Source: Dyadobacter diqingensis
GTDB lineage: Bacteria > Bacteroidota > Bacteroidia > Cytophagales > Spirosomataceae
Length of the DNA: 64,000 bases
NCBI RefSeq assembly: GCF_024220585.1
Contig: NZ_JAMXKF010000006.1
Coordinates: forward strand, 7,725-71,724
Direction of reading: 5' to 3'
The position numbers were made by a program, and so were the translations under genes. The notes beneath the pieces are model-generated. The model worked only from the letters and a program-made list of their open reading frames with translations. It was not told the origin of the DNA and did not search any database. Shown here one piece after another: positions 42,209 through 51,050 of the stretch (positions are counted from its first letter, which is position 1; each line of letters begins with the position of its first letter).

Positions 42209-42263
42209 AACTTTCGGCGTAAATTTGACGGCCGAAAGAAAATATAATTAAAAAATACCTCAA

Positions 42264-43040
42264 TTGATTACTTCTTATTTCAAGTACCTCCTGCGTTCCG
42301 GGAATGAACATGCTATTCACTCGCCCTTTCTTTTTGATCTGTATACCAAAGTTATCAAGGTTAAAAACGACAACCACCCGGATTACGATGATCTGAAACT
42401 ACTTCGCAACGAATTACTTTCTTCCAATGAAGAAATAGAAATACTGGATCTGGGGGCGGGGTCACGGGTAAACAAATCCAATCTGAGGAAAATAAAAACC
42501 ATTGCCAAAAACGCAGAAAAACCTGAGCGGTTCGGAAAACTTTTTCACCGGCTTATCCGTCATTTTCAACCCGAAACCATGCTGGAACTGGGAACATCAC
42601 TTGGCCTGACCACCTTGTACATGTCCAAAGCGAAACCGGGTACTAAAATTATCTCCTTTGAAGGTTGCCCTCAAACGGCCCAAGTTGCGGAAAGGAATTT
42701 TGAGAAATCAGGTGTAGAAAATATTGAAGTTGTCCTTGGCAATATCGACGAAACGCTTCCGGCAGCGCTGCAAAAACTCAATCGTAAGCTCGATTATGCT
42801 TATTTTGATGCCAATCATCGTTATGAGCCGACTGTAAGGTATTTTGAAGAATGTCTGCCCTATGCCCATAACGACTCCCTGTTTATTTTTGATGATATTT
42901 ACTGGTCGGAAGGAATGACCAAGGCTTGGGAGGAAATCAAAGCGCACCCACAGGTAACCCTAACTGTTGACCTGTTTTGGATCGGGCTCGTTTTTTTCAG
43001 GAAAGAGCAGGCCAAGGAAGATTTTGTGCTAAGATTCTAG
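42264..43040 (+). CDS. class I SAM-dependent methyltransferase
   Basis: Cytosolic methyltransferase of the O-methyltransferase-like group. The SAM-binding motif I is MLELGTSLGLTTLYMSKA near residues 111-128, with motif II around TKIISFEGCP and the FDAN segment at the end of strand 4. The N-terminal part (YLLRSGNEHAIHSPFLFDLYT) looks conserved up to the start, supporting the TTG start codon, since no ATG lies before it. The acceptor is unknown. The 258-residue product ends 14 bp from the convergent metallopeptidase stop. Confidence 0.87.
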   Translation: MITSYFKYLLRSGNEHAIHSPFLFDLYTKVIKVKNDNHPDYDDLKLLRNELLSSNEEIEILDLGAGSRVNKSNLRKIKTIAKNAEKPERFGKLFHRLIRHFQPETMLELGTSLGLTTLYMSKAKPGTKIISFEGCPQTAQVAERNFEKSGVENIEVVLGNIDETLPAALQKLNRKLDYAYFDANHRYEPTVRYFEECLPYAHNDSLFIFDDIYWSEGMTKAWEEIKAHPQVTLTVDLFWIGLVFFRKEQAKEDFVLRF

Positions 43041-43054
43041 CATGCTTTTCAAGG

Positions 43055-44146
43055 CTAACCAGTTGAAGAAGAATTACCGGCGTCCCGCACAACCTGGTGA
43101 ATAAACCGTAGCTTTTCTTTAATTGTTTTACTGATGACAAAGGGGTACAGGTCTCTTAATCCCATACTTCGGTTCAGGCTGTTCATCGCGAACGTAAGCG
43201 GAAGCCACATATCGATGATATCGTCAAAATTCTTAACCGTGTAGGGGTCAACAAAAGAGGTACTCATATCGTCATCAGGTTTGGCTACTTTTGGCCGCAC
43301 GTTTAAGCCAAAAGAATCCGCCGTTTCCAACGTATCAACAATGTGCATGTAGTGCGCCCAGCTTTCCGCCCAGTCTTCCCAGGGATGCGCACTGGCATAT
43401 TTGCTGATAAACTGCTTCTTCCAGATGCGTGACGTATTATTGGAATAATACTGTTGCAGTGCAAAACCATAATCCGCCCTTTCATCACCAAACAAGTTTC
43501 TGAAATCGTTTAGTTTGTTAGTTCTTCCGATAAGCAGATCCCAGTAATAATGCCCGATCTCATGCCTGAAGTGCCCGAGCAACGTTCTGTAAACTTCATT
43601 CATCTGATTCCTTGACATTTCCCGATAAATGTCGTCAGCTTCTGCTATGTTAATTGTAATCAACCCATTATCATGACCGGTCATAATTCTGTTGCCGTTG
43701 TTCTGATTACGATCGGCAAGAAAATCGAACATAATTCCGCCAAAAGGGTCAGCATTTTTACTCTTGACATCCAGCCCGAATCTTAGGAGGGAATGAATCA
43801 GGCGACGCTTGGCCGTCTCAACGCGGTACCATTTGTCATAATCTTCCTTTTGTCCCAAATATGGAATCGTGCGGTTTAAATCGCAGGCTACACAAAAAGG
43901 AGAATTATTGCCCGTGGGTACAAGCCAGTTACACACATTGTAACCGTGATTCTGACAATAACTGTACTGATTATCAGTCCGGATACCATTTATTAGCCGG
44001 TACTTTTTGTTGTTTTCAGGTTTCAGCGCATATAGTTTCAGCTCACCGGTTTCAAAGCCGAGCGAAGAATGACAATGCTGGCAATAGATATTCTCAAAAT
44101 ACACAGCCTGACCGCAATTGCTGCACTTAAATAACTTCATACACAC
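43055..44146 (-). CDS. zinc-ribbon putative metallopeptidase
   Basis: Predicted cytosolic zinc protease of the family with an N-terminal zinc ribbon. Cysteine pairs CSNC and CQHC at residues 8-26 form the ribbon, and a second possible ribbon is at CQNHG and CVACD. The catalytic HEIGH motif lies at about residue 193 in the segment FRHEIGHYYWDLL, with a downstream Glu in EDWAESWAHYMH as the likely third ligand. No signal peptide. The biological substrate is unknown. The ATG two codons in may be used. Transcribed divergently from the two-gene membrane operon. Confidence 0.85.
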   Translation of the reverse strand: MCMKLFKCSNCGQAVYFENIYCQHCHSSLGFETGELKLYALKPENNKKYRLINGIRTDNQYSYCQNHGYNVCNWLVPTGNNSPFCVACDLNRTIPYLGQKEDYDKWYRVETAKRRLIHSLLRFGLDVKSKNADPFGGIMFDFLADRNQNNGNRIMTGHDNGLITINIAEADDIYREMSRNQMNEVYRTLLGHFRHEIGHYYWDLLIGRTNKLNDFRNLFGDERADYGFALQQYYSNNTSRIWKKQFISKYASAHPWEDWAESWAHYMHIVDTLETADSFGLNVRPKVAKPDDDMSTSFVDPYTVKNFDDIIDMWLPLTFAMNSLNRSMGLRDLYPFVISKTIKEKLRFIHQVVRDAGNSSSTG

Positions 44147-44231
44147 TACTTATTAATTGGCAATATACAGATTCCAAGAATGAATTATCTTTATAAATTA
44201 TTTACTTTCACTGCCACCTCTACTCAAACCG

Positions 44232-45200
44232 ATGGATACCAAATCAATCCTGGAAAATCTCATACAAAAAGGAATAATGCCCGAGGAACAGGCCGTTCAG
44301 ATTCTCGAATATGAAACAGCCAAACCCTTTTCAATACACTGGGAACTGCGGTCACTTCTTTATCTGGGGATAACCTTGCTCACCTCCGGGCTGGGCGTAC
44401 TGATCTATAAAAACATTGATACCATCGGGCACCAGGCTATCATTGCACTTATTGCAGCGTTGGTACTCGCCTGCTTTTATCATGTGATCAGACATCGGCA
44501 GCCATTTAGCTGGGACGAAGTAAATCATTCGACAAGGTTTTCAGAACATGCTCTGTTACTGGGCTGTACACTTTTCCTGATCCTGGAAGGATATTTACAG
44601 TTTCAGTACAACTTTTTCGGCACACAATACGGCATTGCAATATTCATTCCAACGGTGTTATTCTTTGTTCTTGCTTATCGTTTCGACCACCGCGGCGTAC
44701 TGTCCATGGCCATTACCGGTCTGGCCTCCTGGCTTGGTCTGACAATTTCACCGCTGGCTGTTCTTGAAAAAAATGATTTCACCGCGCCGGGCATTACAAC
44801 TACCGGAATTATTTTGGGGATTGCACTGGCTCTAATCAGCTGGCTTTCCGAAACCAGGAACCTGAAAAAACACTTCGGTTTCACCTATCTTCTTCTCGGT
44901 GGCAACCTTGCGGTTCTGGCCAGCATGATCGGCTTATTTACGAGCAGTCCAAAGATTATTTATTTCCTGATCGGCGTGCTCCTGTGTGTTTACCTGGTTC
45001 AGTTTGCCCGAAAGACGCATTCGCTGATATTTTTGCTCATGGGCGTAGTTTACGGCTACATCATTCTCACCTATGCTGCTTTCGAGTCACTACCGGATAC
45101 CGTTCTTGGCTTTCTGAGTATTTATTATTTCCTGTTCACCAGCATCGGTGTAATCTTTTTCCTGTTAAACGTTAAGAAAATTTTAGGACTGAAAAAATGA
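44232..45200 (+). CDS. DUF2157 multi-pass membrane protein
   Basis: Inner-membrane protein of unknown function. A soluble N-terminal helix pair (about 1-30, IQKGIMPEEQAVQILEYE) precedes roughly nine hydrophobic segments from about residue 42 onward, matching DUF2157. The stop overlaps the start of the next gene by 4 bp (ATGA), so the two are translationally coupled and probably form a complex. No catalytic residues stand out. Confidence 0.82.
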   Translation: MDTKSILENLIQKGIMPEEQAVQILEYETAKPFSIHWELRSLLYLGITLLTSGLGVLIYKNIDTIGHQAIIALIAALVLACFYHVIRHRQPFSWDEVNHSTRFSEHALLLGCTLFLILEGYLQFQYNFFGTQYGIAIFIPTVLFFVLAYRFDHRGVLSMAITGLASWLGLTISPLAVLEKNDFTAPGITTTGIILGIALALISWLSETRNLKKHFGFTYLLLGGNLAVLASMIGLFTSSPKIIYFLIGVLLCVYLVQFARKTHSLIFLLMGVVYGYIILTYAAFESLPDTVLGFLSIYYFLFTSIGVIFFLLNVKKILGLKK

Positions 45201-46339
45201 AAAAGGCATATAACGAAACCTGGGTTCAAAATCTGAATTTACAGCAAATTACACAGGCCTGGAAAGATAAAAACCTGATTACCACGGCACAGTTTGAGCA
45301 GGTCAAAACTGAATTTCCAGAGTCATTTTATCGCCCGGGTATTTTTGTAAAAATTGGCCTGTTCCTGTTTACACTGGTCGCCGGCTGCTTTTTCACCGGT
45401 TTCATTTCTCTATTTTTCCTTGACGGAGGTGGTGAAAAATCATTTGCAGTTTTGAGTATTCTTTGCGCCGCCTGCTTTTTCTTCGTGCTGGAATATTTCA
45501 TTAAAGACCGAAAGTTATTTCACTCGGGTATTGATAATGCTTTGCTTTACATGGCCACAGGTGCCGCAATTATTCCAATATTTATCATTTTCGAAGACCT
45601 GAAAATCTGGCAATATTGTGTATTCATACTCGTCATTCACGTATTTGTCTGCCTCCGTTATGCGGATATTTTCACAACGCTTATCGGCGTCATCGTACTC
45701 TATGCCTTTTTTGCCAATCTGATGATCGGCTTTCCGCTGGGAAAAGCTTTACTACCATTTGCAATGATGATCATCTCGGGGATCATTTATTCGCTGAACA
45801 GAAAAAAACTTGATGTCTATTACCGGGATAGCCAGACAGTCATTGAAATTGTCGCCCTCGTGGTATTTTACCTTGGCGGAAATTATTATGTGGTACGGGA
45901 AGGCAATGCGCTGCTCGCAGATTTATTGTCGCCTGTCGCTCCGCAAATTCCTTTCTCGACGTTGTTTTACTTACTGACGGCTGCTATCCCCCTGCTTTAT
46001 GTCGTCCTGGGATTGAAAAACAAAGACAGGGTCCTGCTGATTATAGGCCTGCTGATTACCGCTTTTTCTTGTTTTACTTACCGCTACTACTTTGACATCA
46101 TCCCAATAGAAGTTTTACTATCAGTTGCAGGTGCGCTGCTGATTGGGCTTGCCGGTTTCTGTATCCAGTATTTCAAAACGCCAAAATTTGGCCTGACTGA
46201 TGAAAAGCTGGAAAAACGAGATCTCGCCAATCTGGAAGCAATGTTGGTCGCACATCATTTCGGACAGGCACCCGCAGAAAAAAATCTTGAATTTGGCGGT
46301 GGTGATTTCGGCGGAGGCGGCGCGGGAAATGATTATTAA
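45197..46339 (+). CDS. multi-pass membrane protein with Gly-rich tail
   Basis: A 380-residue integral membrane protein of unknown function, with about ten hydrophobic segments and a soluble N-terminal part (about 1-45) resembling that of its upstream partner (both have a short helix before the first membrane span). The last 16 residues are GGGDFGGGGAGNDY-like, a glycine-rich tail reminiscent of the one ending TPM-domain proteins such as YgcG. Its ATG lies within the stop of the DUF2157 gene. The tail is preceded by a charged helix (EKLEKRDLANLEAMLV). Confidence 0.78.
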   Translation: MKKAYNETWVQNLNLQQITQAWKDKNLITTAQFEQVKTEFPESFYRPGIFVKIGLFLFTLVAGCFFTGFISLFFLDGGGEKSFAVLSILCAACFFFVLEYFIKDRKLFHSGIDNALLYMATGAAIIPIFIIFEDLKIWQYCVFILVIHVFVCLRYADIFTTLIGVIVLYAFFANLMIGFPLGKALLPFAMMIISGIIYSLNRKKLDVYYRDSQTVIEIVALVVFYLGGNYYVVREGNALLADLLSPVAPQIPFSTLFYLLTAAIPLLYVVLGLKNKDRVLLIIGLLITAFSCFTYRYYFDIIPIEVLLSVAGALLIGLAGFCIQYFKTPKFGLTDEKLEKRDLANLEAMLVAHHFGQAPAEKNLEFGGGDFGGGGAGNDY

Positions 46340-46410
46340 ATCGGTCAAAAACAGGTGAACAATTTGAATTCGTTGTGACTGCTCTTAACTTGCAGCAAAA
46401 AAATTAATCT

Positions 46411-47403
46411 ATGAAAAAACAACTCTTATTCGTTTTCCTGTCATTAATTACCGCATCATCCTATTCCCAAAACGCAAAAAAGACATCCGGCAATCCTGTG
46501 TTCCCTGGCTGGTATGCAGATCCTGAGGGTATTATATTCAACAACCCCAAGGGTGGAAAAGATTACTGGATCTACCCTACTTATTCAGCTCCTTACAAGG
46601 ATCAGGTTTTCTTCGATGCTTTTTCATCAAAAGATCTGGTGACCTGGAAAAAACATGAGAAGGTTTTAGATACTTTACATGTGAAATGGGCAAAAAAGGC
46701 GGTTTGGGCTCCTTCCATTATTGAGAAGGACAAAAAATATTTCATGTTCTTCGGTGCCAACGATATCCAGAGTGATAAAGAATCAGGCGGAATCGGTGTT
46801 GCAGTTGCTGATAAACCGGAAGGGCCTTTCAAGGATTATCTGGGCAAACCATTGATTGATAAATTTCACAACGGTGCTCAGCCAATTGACCAGTTTGTTT
46901 TCAAGGATAAAGATGGCCAGCATTATCTTTATTATGGCGGCTGGAAACACTGCAATGTTGCCAAACTGAAAAATGATTTCACCGGGTTTATTCCCTTTGA
47001 AGACGGAAAAATTTTCCGGGAGATTACGCCGGCCAGTTACGTTGAAGGGCCATTTATGTTTATCCGCAACGGCAAATACTATTTCATGTGGTCCGAAGGC
47101 GGTTGGACCGGCCCTAATTACTCGGTTGCCTACGCCATTTCAGACTCCCCTTTTGGTCCTTTCGAAAGGATTGGAAAGATTCTTCAGCAGGATCCCAAAG
47201 TGGCAACCGGAGCGGGACACCATTCAATCATTCAAGTTCCGGGAAAAGATGAGTGGTATATTGTTTATCACCGCCGTCCGTTAACCGAAACAGATGGTAA
47301 CCACCGTGTGACATGTGTGGACTTAATGACCTTTGACGAGAAAGGTTTTATCAACCCTGTGAAAATTACAAATGAAGGCGTTAAAGCGCAGCCTTTGAAA
47401 TAA
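46411..47403 (+). CDS. glycoside hydrolase family 43 enzyme, secreted
   Basis: Inverting glycosidase of the arabinan/xylan-acting GH43 family, a five-bladed propeller. The signal peptide ends near residue 20 (SSYSQ). The catalytic triad is visible: general base Asp37 in WYADPEG, pKa-setting Asp160 in PIDQFVFKDKDG, and acid Glu212 in VEGPFMF. GAGHHS near the C-terminal third is also typical. At 330 residues it is a single catalytic domain without binding module. No SusC/SusD pair or other glycan-degradation gene adjoins, so it is not part of a polysaccharide utilisation locus in this window. Confidence 0.93.
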   Translation: MKKQLLFVFLSLITASSYSQNAKKTSGNPVFPGWYADPEGIIFNNPKGGKDYWIYPTYSAPYKDQVFFDAFSSKDLVTWKKHEKVLDTLHVKWAKKAVWAPSIIEKDKKYFMFFGANDIQSDKESGGIGVAVADKPEGPFKDYLGKPLIDKFHNGAQPIDQFVFKDKDGQHYLYYGGWKHCNVAKLKNDFTGFIPFEDGKIFREITPASYVEGPFMFIRNGKYYFMWSEGGWTGPNYSVAYAISDSPFGPFERIGKILQQDPKVATGAGHHSIIQVPGKDEWYIVYHRRPLTETDGNHRVTCVDLMTFDEKGFINPVKITNEGVKAQPLK

Positions 47404-47786
47404 TTATTAATTTAACAGAGGAATTATTCGTTATTCCTCTGTTAAATTAACTGCAAAAAGCTTGTCCTTATCCATAATAATCCGATATTTAGCTGCCCGA
47501 CGGATCCAAAAAACTTCCGGTTTATCGCCATAATTGAATTCAAAACATCATGTTGCGTTTACGGATCCCAGGACTTCCCGTTTCGGGAATTGAATACATT
47601 ATCTTACTATCCCAAATCATTGCCACTTATCACAGACAATTTCTTTTATCCGTCTTTTTCATAAATATTGGATAAATTGAATGTCATGGAATAATTTTTG
47701 CTATTACAAAAAAACGATACACACGCAGCGAGACTACAACAACTTAATGCCGTAATATAGGTAATCAACCTTTGCAATAACTTTTG
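47404..47786. other. 383-bp gap before the Mla operon
   Basis: The left end holds an 18-bp inverted repeat, listed separately. The rest is AT-rich, without supported coding frame or RNA. The best -7 candidate for the Mla operon, AACCTTTG at 47767-47774, has one mismatch and would leave a leader of a few nucleotides. Confidence 0.6.
47407..47450. terminator. 18-bp inverted repeat behind the GH43 gene
   Basis: TTAATTTAACAGAGGAAT is mirrored exactly around an 8-nt loop, a few bases after the stop. It lacks a T-run, so termination may be weak. Confidence 0.7.
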
Positions 47787-48575
47787 ATGAGCGCGAAACA
47801 AAAAGAACATGTTTTTACCAAAAATTTAGATCATGCCCTGCTGTCAGTATACAATGGCTACAAGTTTTTTATCCGGTTTTTCGTAGAAGCCTTCCGGGGC
47901 CGCATGGAATTTCAGGAATTAGTCAAACAGTGTTACGCGATCGGCTACAAATCCCTGGTACTTATAGGCCTTACCGGTTTTATTACCGGAATGGTTTTTA
48001 CCAAACAGTCCCGCCCTTCTCTTGCTGAGTTTGGGGCTACGTCCTGGCTTCCTTCGCTGGTATCTATTGCGATCGTTCGCGCACTGGCCGCATTGGTCAC
48101 GGCACTGATCAGTGCGGGTAAGGTAGGTTCAAGTATCGGTGCTGAGCTGGGCTCCATGCGGGTAACCGAGCAGATAGATGCGATGGAGGTGTCGGCGATC
48201 AATCCATTTAAATTTCTTGTCGTTACAAGGGTTCTTGCCTCAACGATCACTATACCCCTCCTGATGTTCTATTGTACACTGGTGGGACTGATGGGTGCTT
48301 TCCTAAACGTTTATCTTAATGAGGGCACCAGTGCTGTCGCTTTTATTGAAAAGGCATTTGAGCAGATTACTTTTCTGGATCTGGGAACGTCGGTTGCAAA
48401 AGCCGTCGCTTATGGCTTCACAATCGGGATTGTGGGATGTTATCAGGGATATAACGCCACCAAAGGAACGGAAGGCGTGGGAAAAGCTGCCAACAGCTCT
48501 GTTGTAATATCCATGTTCCTGATTTTTATTGAGGAAGTAATCATTGTTCAGGTATCAAATTATTTCCGCGGTTAA
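47787..48575 (+). CDS. MlaE-family ABC permease
   Basis: Inner-membrane permease of the Mla/MCE phospholipid transport system that maintains outer-membrane lipid asymmetry. The five or six hydrophobic segments include GYKSLVLIGLTGFITGMVF and ITIPLLMFYCTLVGLMGAF, and the conserved cytosolic loop has GSSIGAELGSMRVTEQIDAMEV, the coupling signature of MlaE. ATG 47787 follows a TTG at 47784; the ATG is preferred. It leads a three-gene operon with the ATPase (6 bp) and the MCE protein (2 bp). Confidence 0.93.
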   Translation: MSAKQKEHVFTKNLDHALLSVYNGYKFFIRFFVEAFRGRMEFQELVKQCYAIGYKSLVLIGLTGFITGMVFTKQSRPSLAEFGATSWLPSLVSIAIVRALAALVTALISAGKVGSSIGAELGSMRVTEQIDAMEVSAINPFKFLVVTRVLASTITIPLLMFYCTLVGLMGAFLNVYLNEGTSAVAFIEKAFEQITFLDLGTSVAKAVAYGFTIGIVGCYQGYNATKGTEGVGKAANSSVVISMFLIFIEEVIIVQVSNYFRG

Positions 48576-48581
48576 CCATTT

Positions 48582-49346
48582 ATGAAAAACGATACAACAC
48601 AAGAGGATCCGATCATCTCTATCAGGGACGTGTATAAATCGTTTGGCGATTTACATGTGCTGAACGGCGTGGACCTTGATGTTTACAGAGGAGAAAACGT
48701 AGTGGTGCTCGGTCGGTCCGGTACCGGAAAATCCGTATTGATTAAAATAATCGTCGGACTGCTACAACAGGATAAAGGTTCGGTGAATGTACTGGGACAG
48801 GAAGTTTCCGGTTTAAAAGGTCAGGAGCTTAATGCATTGAGACGGAAAATTGGATTTTCATTCCAAAACAGTGCCTTGTACGACAGCATGACGGTGCGTG
48901 AAAATCTCGAATTCCCACTCGTGAGAAATGTGGCAAACCTTACCCGTGCCGAAATTAATGAACAGGTTGAGTCCGTTCTGGAATCGGTGGGACTTTCCCA
49001 GACGATCAACCAGGTGCCGTCTCAGCTTTCGGGTGGACAACGCAAACGCATTGGTATTGCCCGTACGCTTATCTTAAAGCCGGAAATTATGCTTTATGAC
49101 GAACCTACAGCGGGGCTGGATCCGATCACTTGTATCGAGATCAACGAGCTTATCAATGAGGTTAAGGAAAAATACCAAACCACGGCGATCATCATTACCC
49201 ATGATCTGACCTGTGCAAGAGAAACCGGTGACAGAATAGCCATGCTCCTTGATGGCCAGTTTCTGCAAACCGGAACATTCGATGAAGTTTTTGCTTCGAA
49301 TGAAGAAAGAGTTAAGAGTTTTTACGATTATAATTTTATTCAATAA
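48582..49346 (+). CDS. MlaF-type ABC ATPase
   Basis: ATPase subunit powering the Mla lipid transporter. Walker A GRSGTGKS is at about residues 44-51, the Q-loop in FSFQNSALYD, the signature LSGGQRKR, Walker B with MLYDEPTAGLDP, and the H-loop in IITHD. SFQNSALYDSMTVRENLEFPL is typical of MlaF. At 254 residues it is a single cassette. It is sandwiched between the permease and the MCE-domain gene in one operon. Confidence 0.94.
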   Translation: MKNDTTQEDPIISIRDVYKSFGDLHVLNGVDLDVYRGENVVVLGRSGTGKSVLIKIIVGLLQQDKGSVNVLGQEVSGLKGQELNALRRKIGFSFQNSALYDSMTVRENLEFPLVRNVANLTRAEINEQVESVLESVGLSQTINQVPSQLSGGQRKRIGIARTLILKPEIMLYDEPTAGLDPITCIEINELINEVKEKYQTTAIIITHDLTCARETGDRIAMLLDGQFLQTGTFDEVFASNEERVKSFYDYNFIQ

Positions 49347-49348
49347 TA

Positions 49349-50368
49349 ATGGAAACAAGCAATAGAAAACGCTCCGTCATAGTTGGTCTTTTCGTAATAA
49401 TAGGATTGGTTATCTTACTTGTTGGAGTCCTTACGATTGGAAGCATGAAAAAAGTTTTTTCATCCAATATAACCGTGAAAACTATTTTTGATGATGTCAA
49501 TGGTTTGAAAGCCGGAAATAATATCTGGTATTCAGGGGTTAAAATCGGAACGGTAAAATCACTCCGTTTCCTGACCAACTCGCAGGTGGAAGTTATGCTG
49601 AACATCGAGGAGAAATCTCAGGAATTTATCAGAAAAAATGCGCTTGCAAAGGTAAGCACCGATGGACTTATCGGAAATAAGATCATCGTTATTTACGGAG
49701 GAACTCAGAAAGTGCCGTCGATAGAAGATGGCGACGAACTGGCTGTGGCAAAGGTGGAAAGCACAGAGGAAATGCTTAGCGTACTTTCAGAAAACAACAA
49801 GAATCTTTTGTCGATCACCGACGCCTTTAAGAAAATCAGCAAGAATATCCTTGAAGGAAGGGGTACGGTTGGTATGCTTTTGAATGATGACAGATTATAC
49901 CGCGATGTCGATGAAACACTGGCTGGCCTGAAAAAAGCATCTCAGAATGCACAAACGCTTACCTCGTCGTTAGCGGCTTACAGTACCAAGTTAAATCAAA
50001 AAGGTGGTCTCGCCAACGACCTCGCTACCGACACAATCATTATGCATGATGTACGTGCCACAATGCTGCGCCTGAACGAGACGGTAGCCTCTGCCAATGC
50101 TATGGTGAATAATCTGAAAGCAGCCAGCGCCGACATTAATTCAAACTCCAAAAGCCCGATCGGTGTTCTTCTTCATGACGAAGCTACCGCAACGAACCTA
50201 AAAACGACGATTCAAAATCTGGAAACCAGTACAGCCAAGCTTGATGAAAACATGCTAGCCTTACGTCAGAATTTCCTTTTCAGAAGATATTTTAAGAAAA
50301 AAGCTAAAAACGAAGCCAAGGAAGAAGAGGTAAAAAAGGAAGAAATCAAAGAAACAGGTGTTAAGTAG
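49349..50368 (+). CDS. MlaD-type MCE-domain lipid-binding protein
   Basis: Periplasmic MCE protein anchored by one N-terminal helix (about 10-31, IVGLFVIIGLVILLVGVLTI). The MCE domain follows (about 37-115) with the family pattern DDVNGLKAGNNIWYSGVKIG, which forms the hydrophobic lipid pore in hexamers. A long helical, coiled-coil-like region then runs to about 310, and the protein ends in a highly charged Lys/Glu tail (KEEEVKKEEIKE). The extended helix could reach toward the outer membrane. It ends the Mla operon; an MlaC/MlaA partner is not nearby. Confidence 0.92.
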   Translation: METSNRKRSVIVGLFVIIGLVILLVGVLTIGSMKKVFSSNITVKTIFDDVNGLKAGNNIWYSGVKIGTVKSLRFLTNSQVEVMLNIEEKSQEFIRKNALAKVSTDGLIGNKIIVIYGGTQKVPSIEDGDELAVAKVESTEEMLSVLSENNKNLLSITDAFKKISKNILEGRGTVGMLLNDDRLYRDVDETLAGLKKASQNAQTLTSSLAAYSTKLNQKGGLANDLATDTIIMHDVRATMLRLNETVASANAMVNNLKAASADINSNSKSPIGVLLHDEATATNLKTTIQNLETSTAKLDENMLALRQNFLFRRYFKKKAKNEAKEEEVKKEEIKETGVK

Positions 50369-50606
50369 TCACAACATGTTTTTTGAAACAGGTTGTATTT
50401 CAGCACACTTCTGATTTCGTTCTAATAATTTTAACATTATTTAAGGGATACTACAAAATAATATCATAACTACTTATAAATTTACCTAGTTATAATGTAT
50501 TCCATATGGTTATTTCCAGTCTGGGAAAAAGTCAGGAAATTCGCTATTATAATTCACTAGTTTAAAATTATTTAACACCATAAAATTCCTAAAAGAATAT
50601 ATCTTA

Positions 50607-50978
50607 ATGGCTCTACCACTTAATCCTGCGCTCGATGTCAGTTACCTCACCCAGATTTACGGTGACGACGCATCTATTGTACAAATTATATTCGAAGCCT
50701 TTTTGTCTGATTCGCTGCCACGTTGGAAAAGCCTTAAAGCGCTGATAGAAAAAGAGGACATTGCCGAAGCTGCAAGTGTAGTTCATGGAATTAAACCGTC
50801 TTTCACAATGGCCGGACTGACTGCTATCCGTGTAAAAGTGGAAGAACTGGAAAAAGATATTCACAATGAAAAAGACACTCAGGATCTGATAGAGCATTAT
50901 CTGAAGATCAATAAAGATGTTGAGCATATCGTCCCGATTCTTGAAGAAGAAGCGGTAAAATTAGGAAACCTGGCTTAG
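50607..50978 (+). CDS. free histidine phosphotransfer (Hpt) protein
   Basis: Small four-helix-bundle phosphotransfer protein. The phospho-accepting histidine is His60 in VVHGIKPSFTMAG, matching the Hpt pattern H-x-[LIV]-K-[GPS]. At 123 residues it is a single domain, without kinase or receiver. It could relay phosphate between a sensor kinase elsewhere and a receiver such as the one in the SpoIIE-type protein 3 kb away; that link is inference. The 238-bp upstream gap is AT-rich and shows no consensus promoter. It ends in a hairpin terminator. Confidence 0.9.
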   Translation: MALPLNPALDVSYLTQIYGDDASIVQIIFEAFLSDSLPRWKSLKALIEKEDIAEAASVVHGIKPSFTMAGLTAIRVKVEELEKDIHNEKDTQDLIEHYLKINKDVEHIVPILEEEAVKLGNLA

Positions 50979-51001
50979 TAATAAGTCTGTTGCCCAATAT
51001 T

Positions 51002-51040
51002 AAAAAGCCTCAGATTACTTCGTGAATGCTGAGGCTTTTT
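51002..51040. terminator. bidirectional terminator
   Basis: AAAAAGCCTCAG pairs exactly with CTGAGGCTTTTT, with A5 and T5 on either side, between the Hpt gene and convergent glycosyltransferase. Confidence 0.92.
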
Positions 51041-51050
51041 CTATGGTGAT

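Noticed and set aside
43041-43054. Missing terminator between the methyltransferase and metallopeptidase genes as a sign of overlap transcription
   Set aside because: Only 14 bp without a clear stem; nothing positive can be said.
46411-47403. GH43 gene as part of a polysaccharide utilisation locus
   Set aside because: No SusC/SusD pair, sensor or other degradative enzyme adjoins it.
47692-47700. TAATTTTTG as promoter box of the Mla operon
   Set aside because: Three bases separate TA from TTTG instead of two, and no TTG stands at the right distance.
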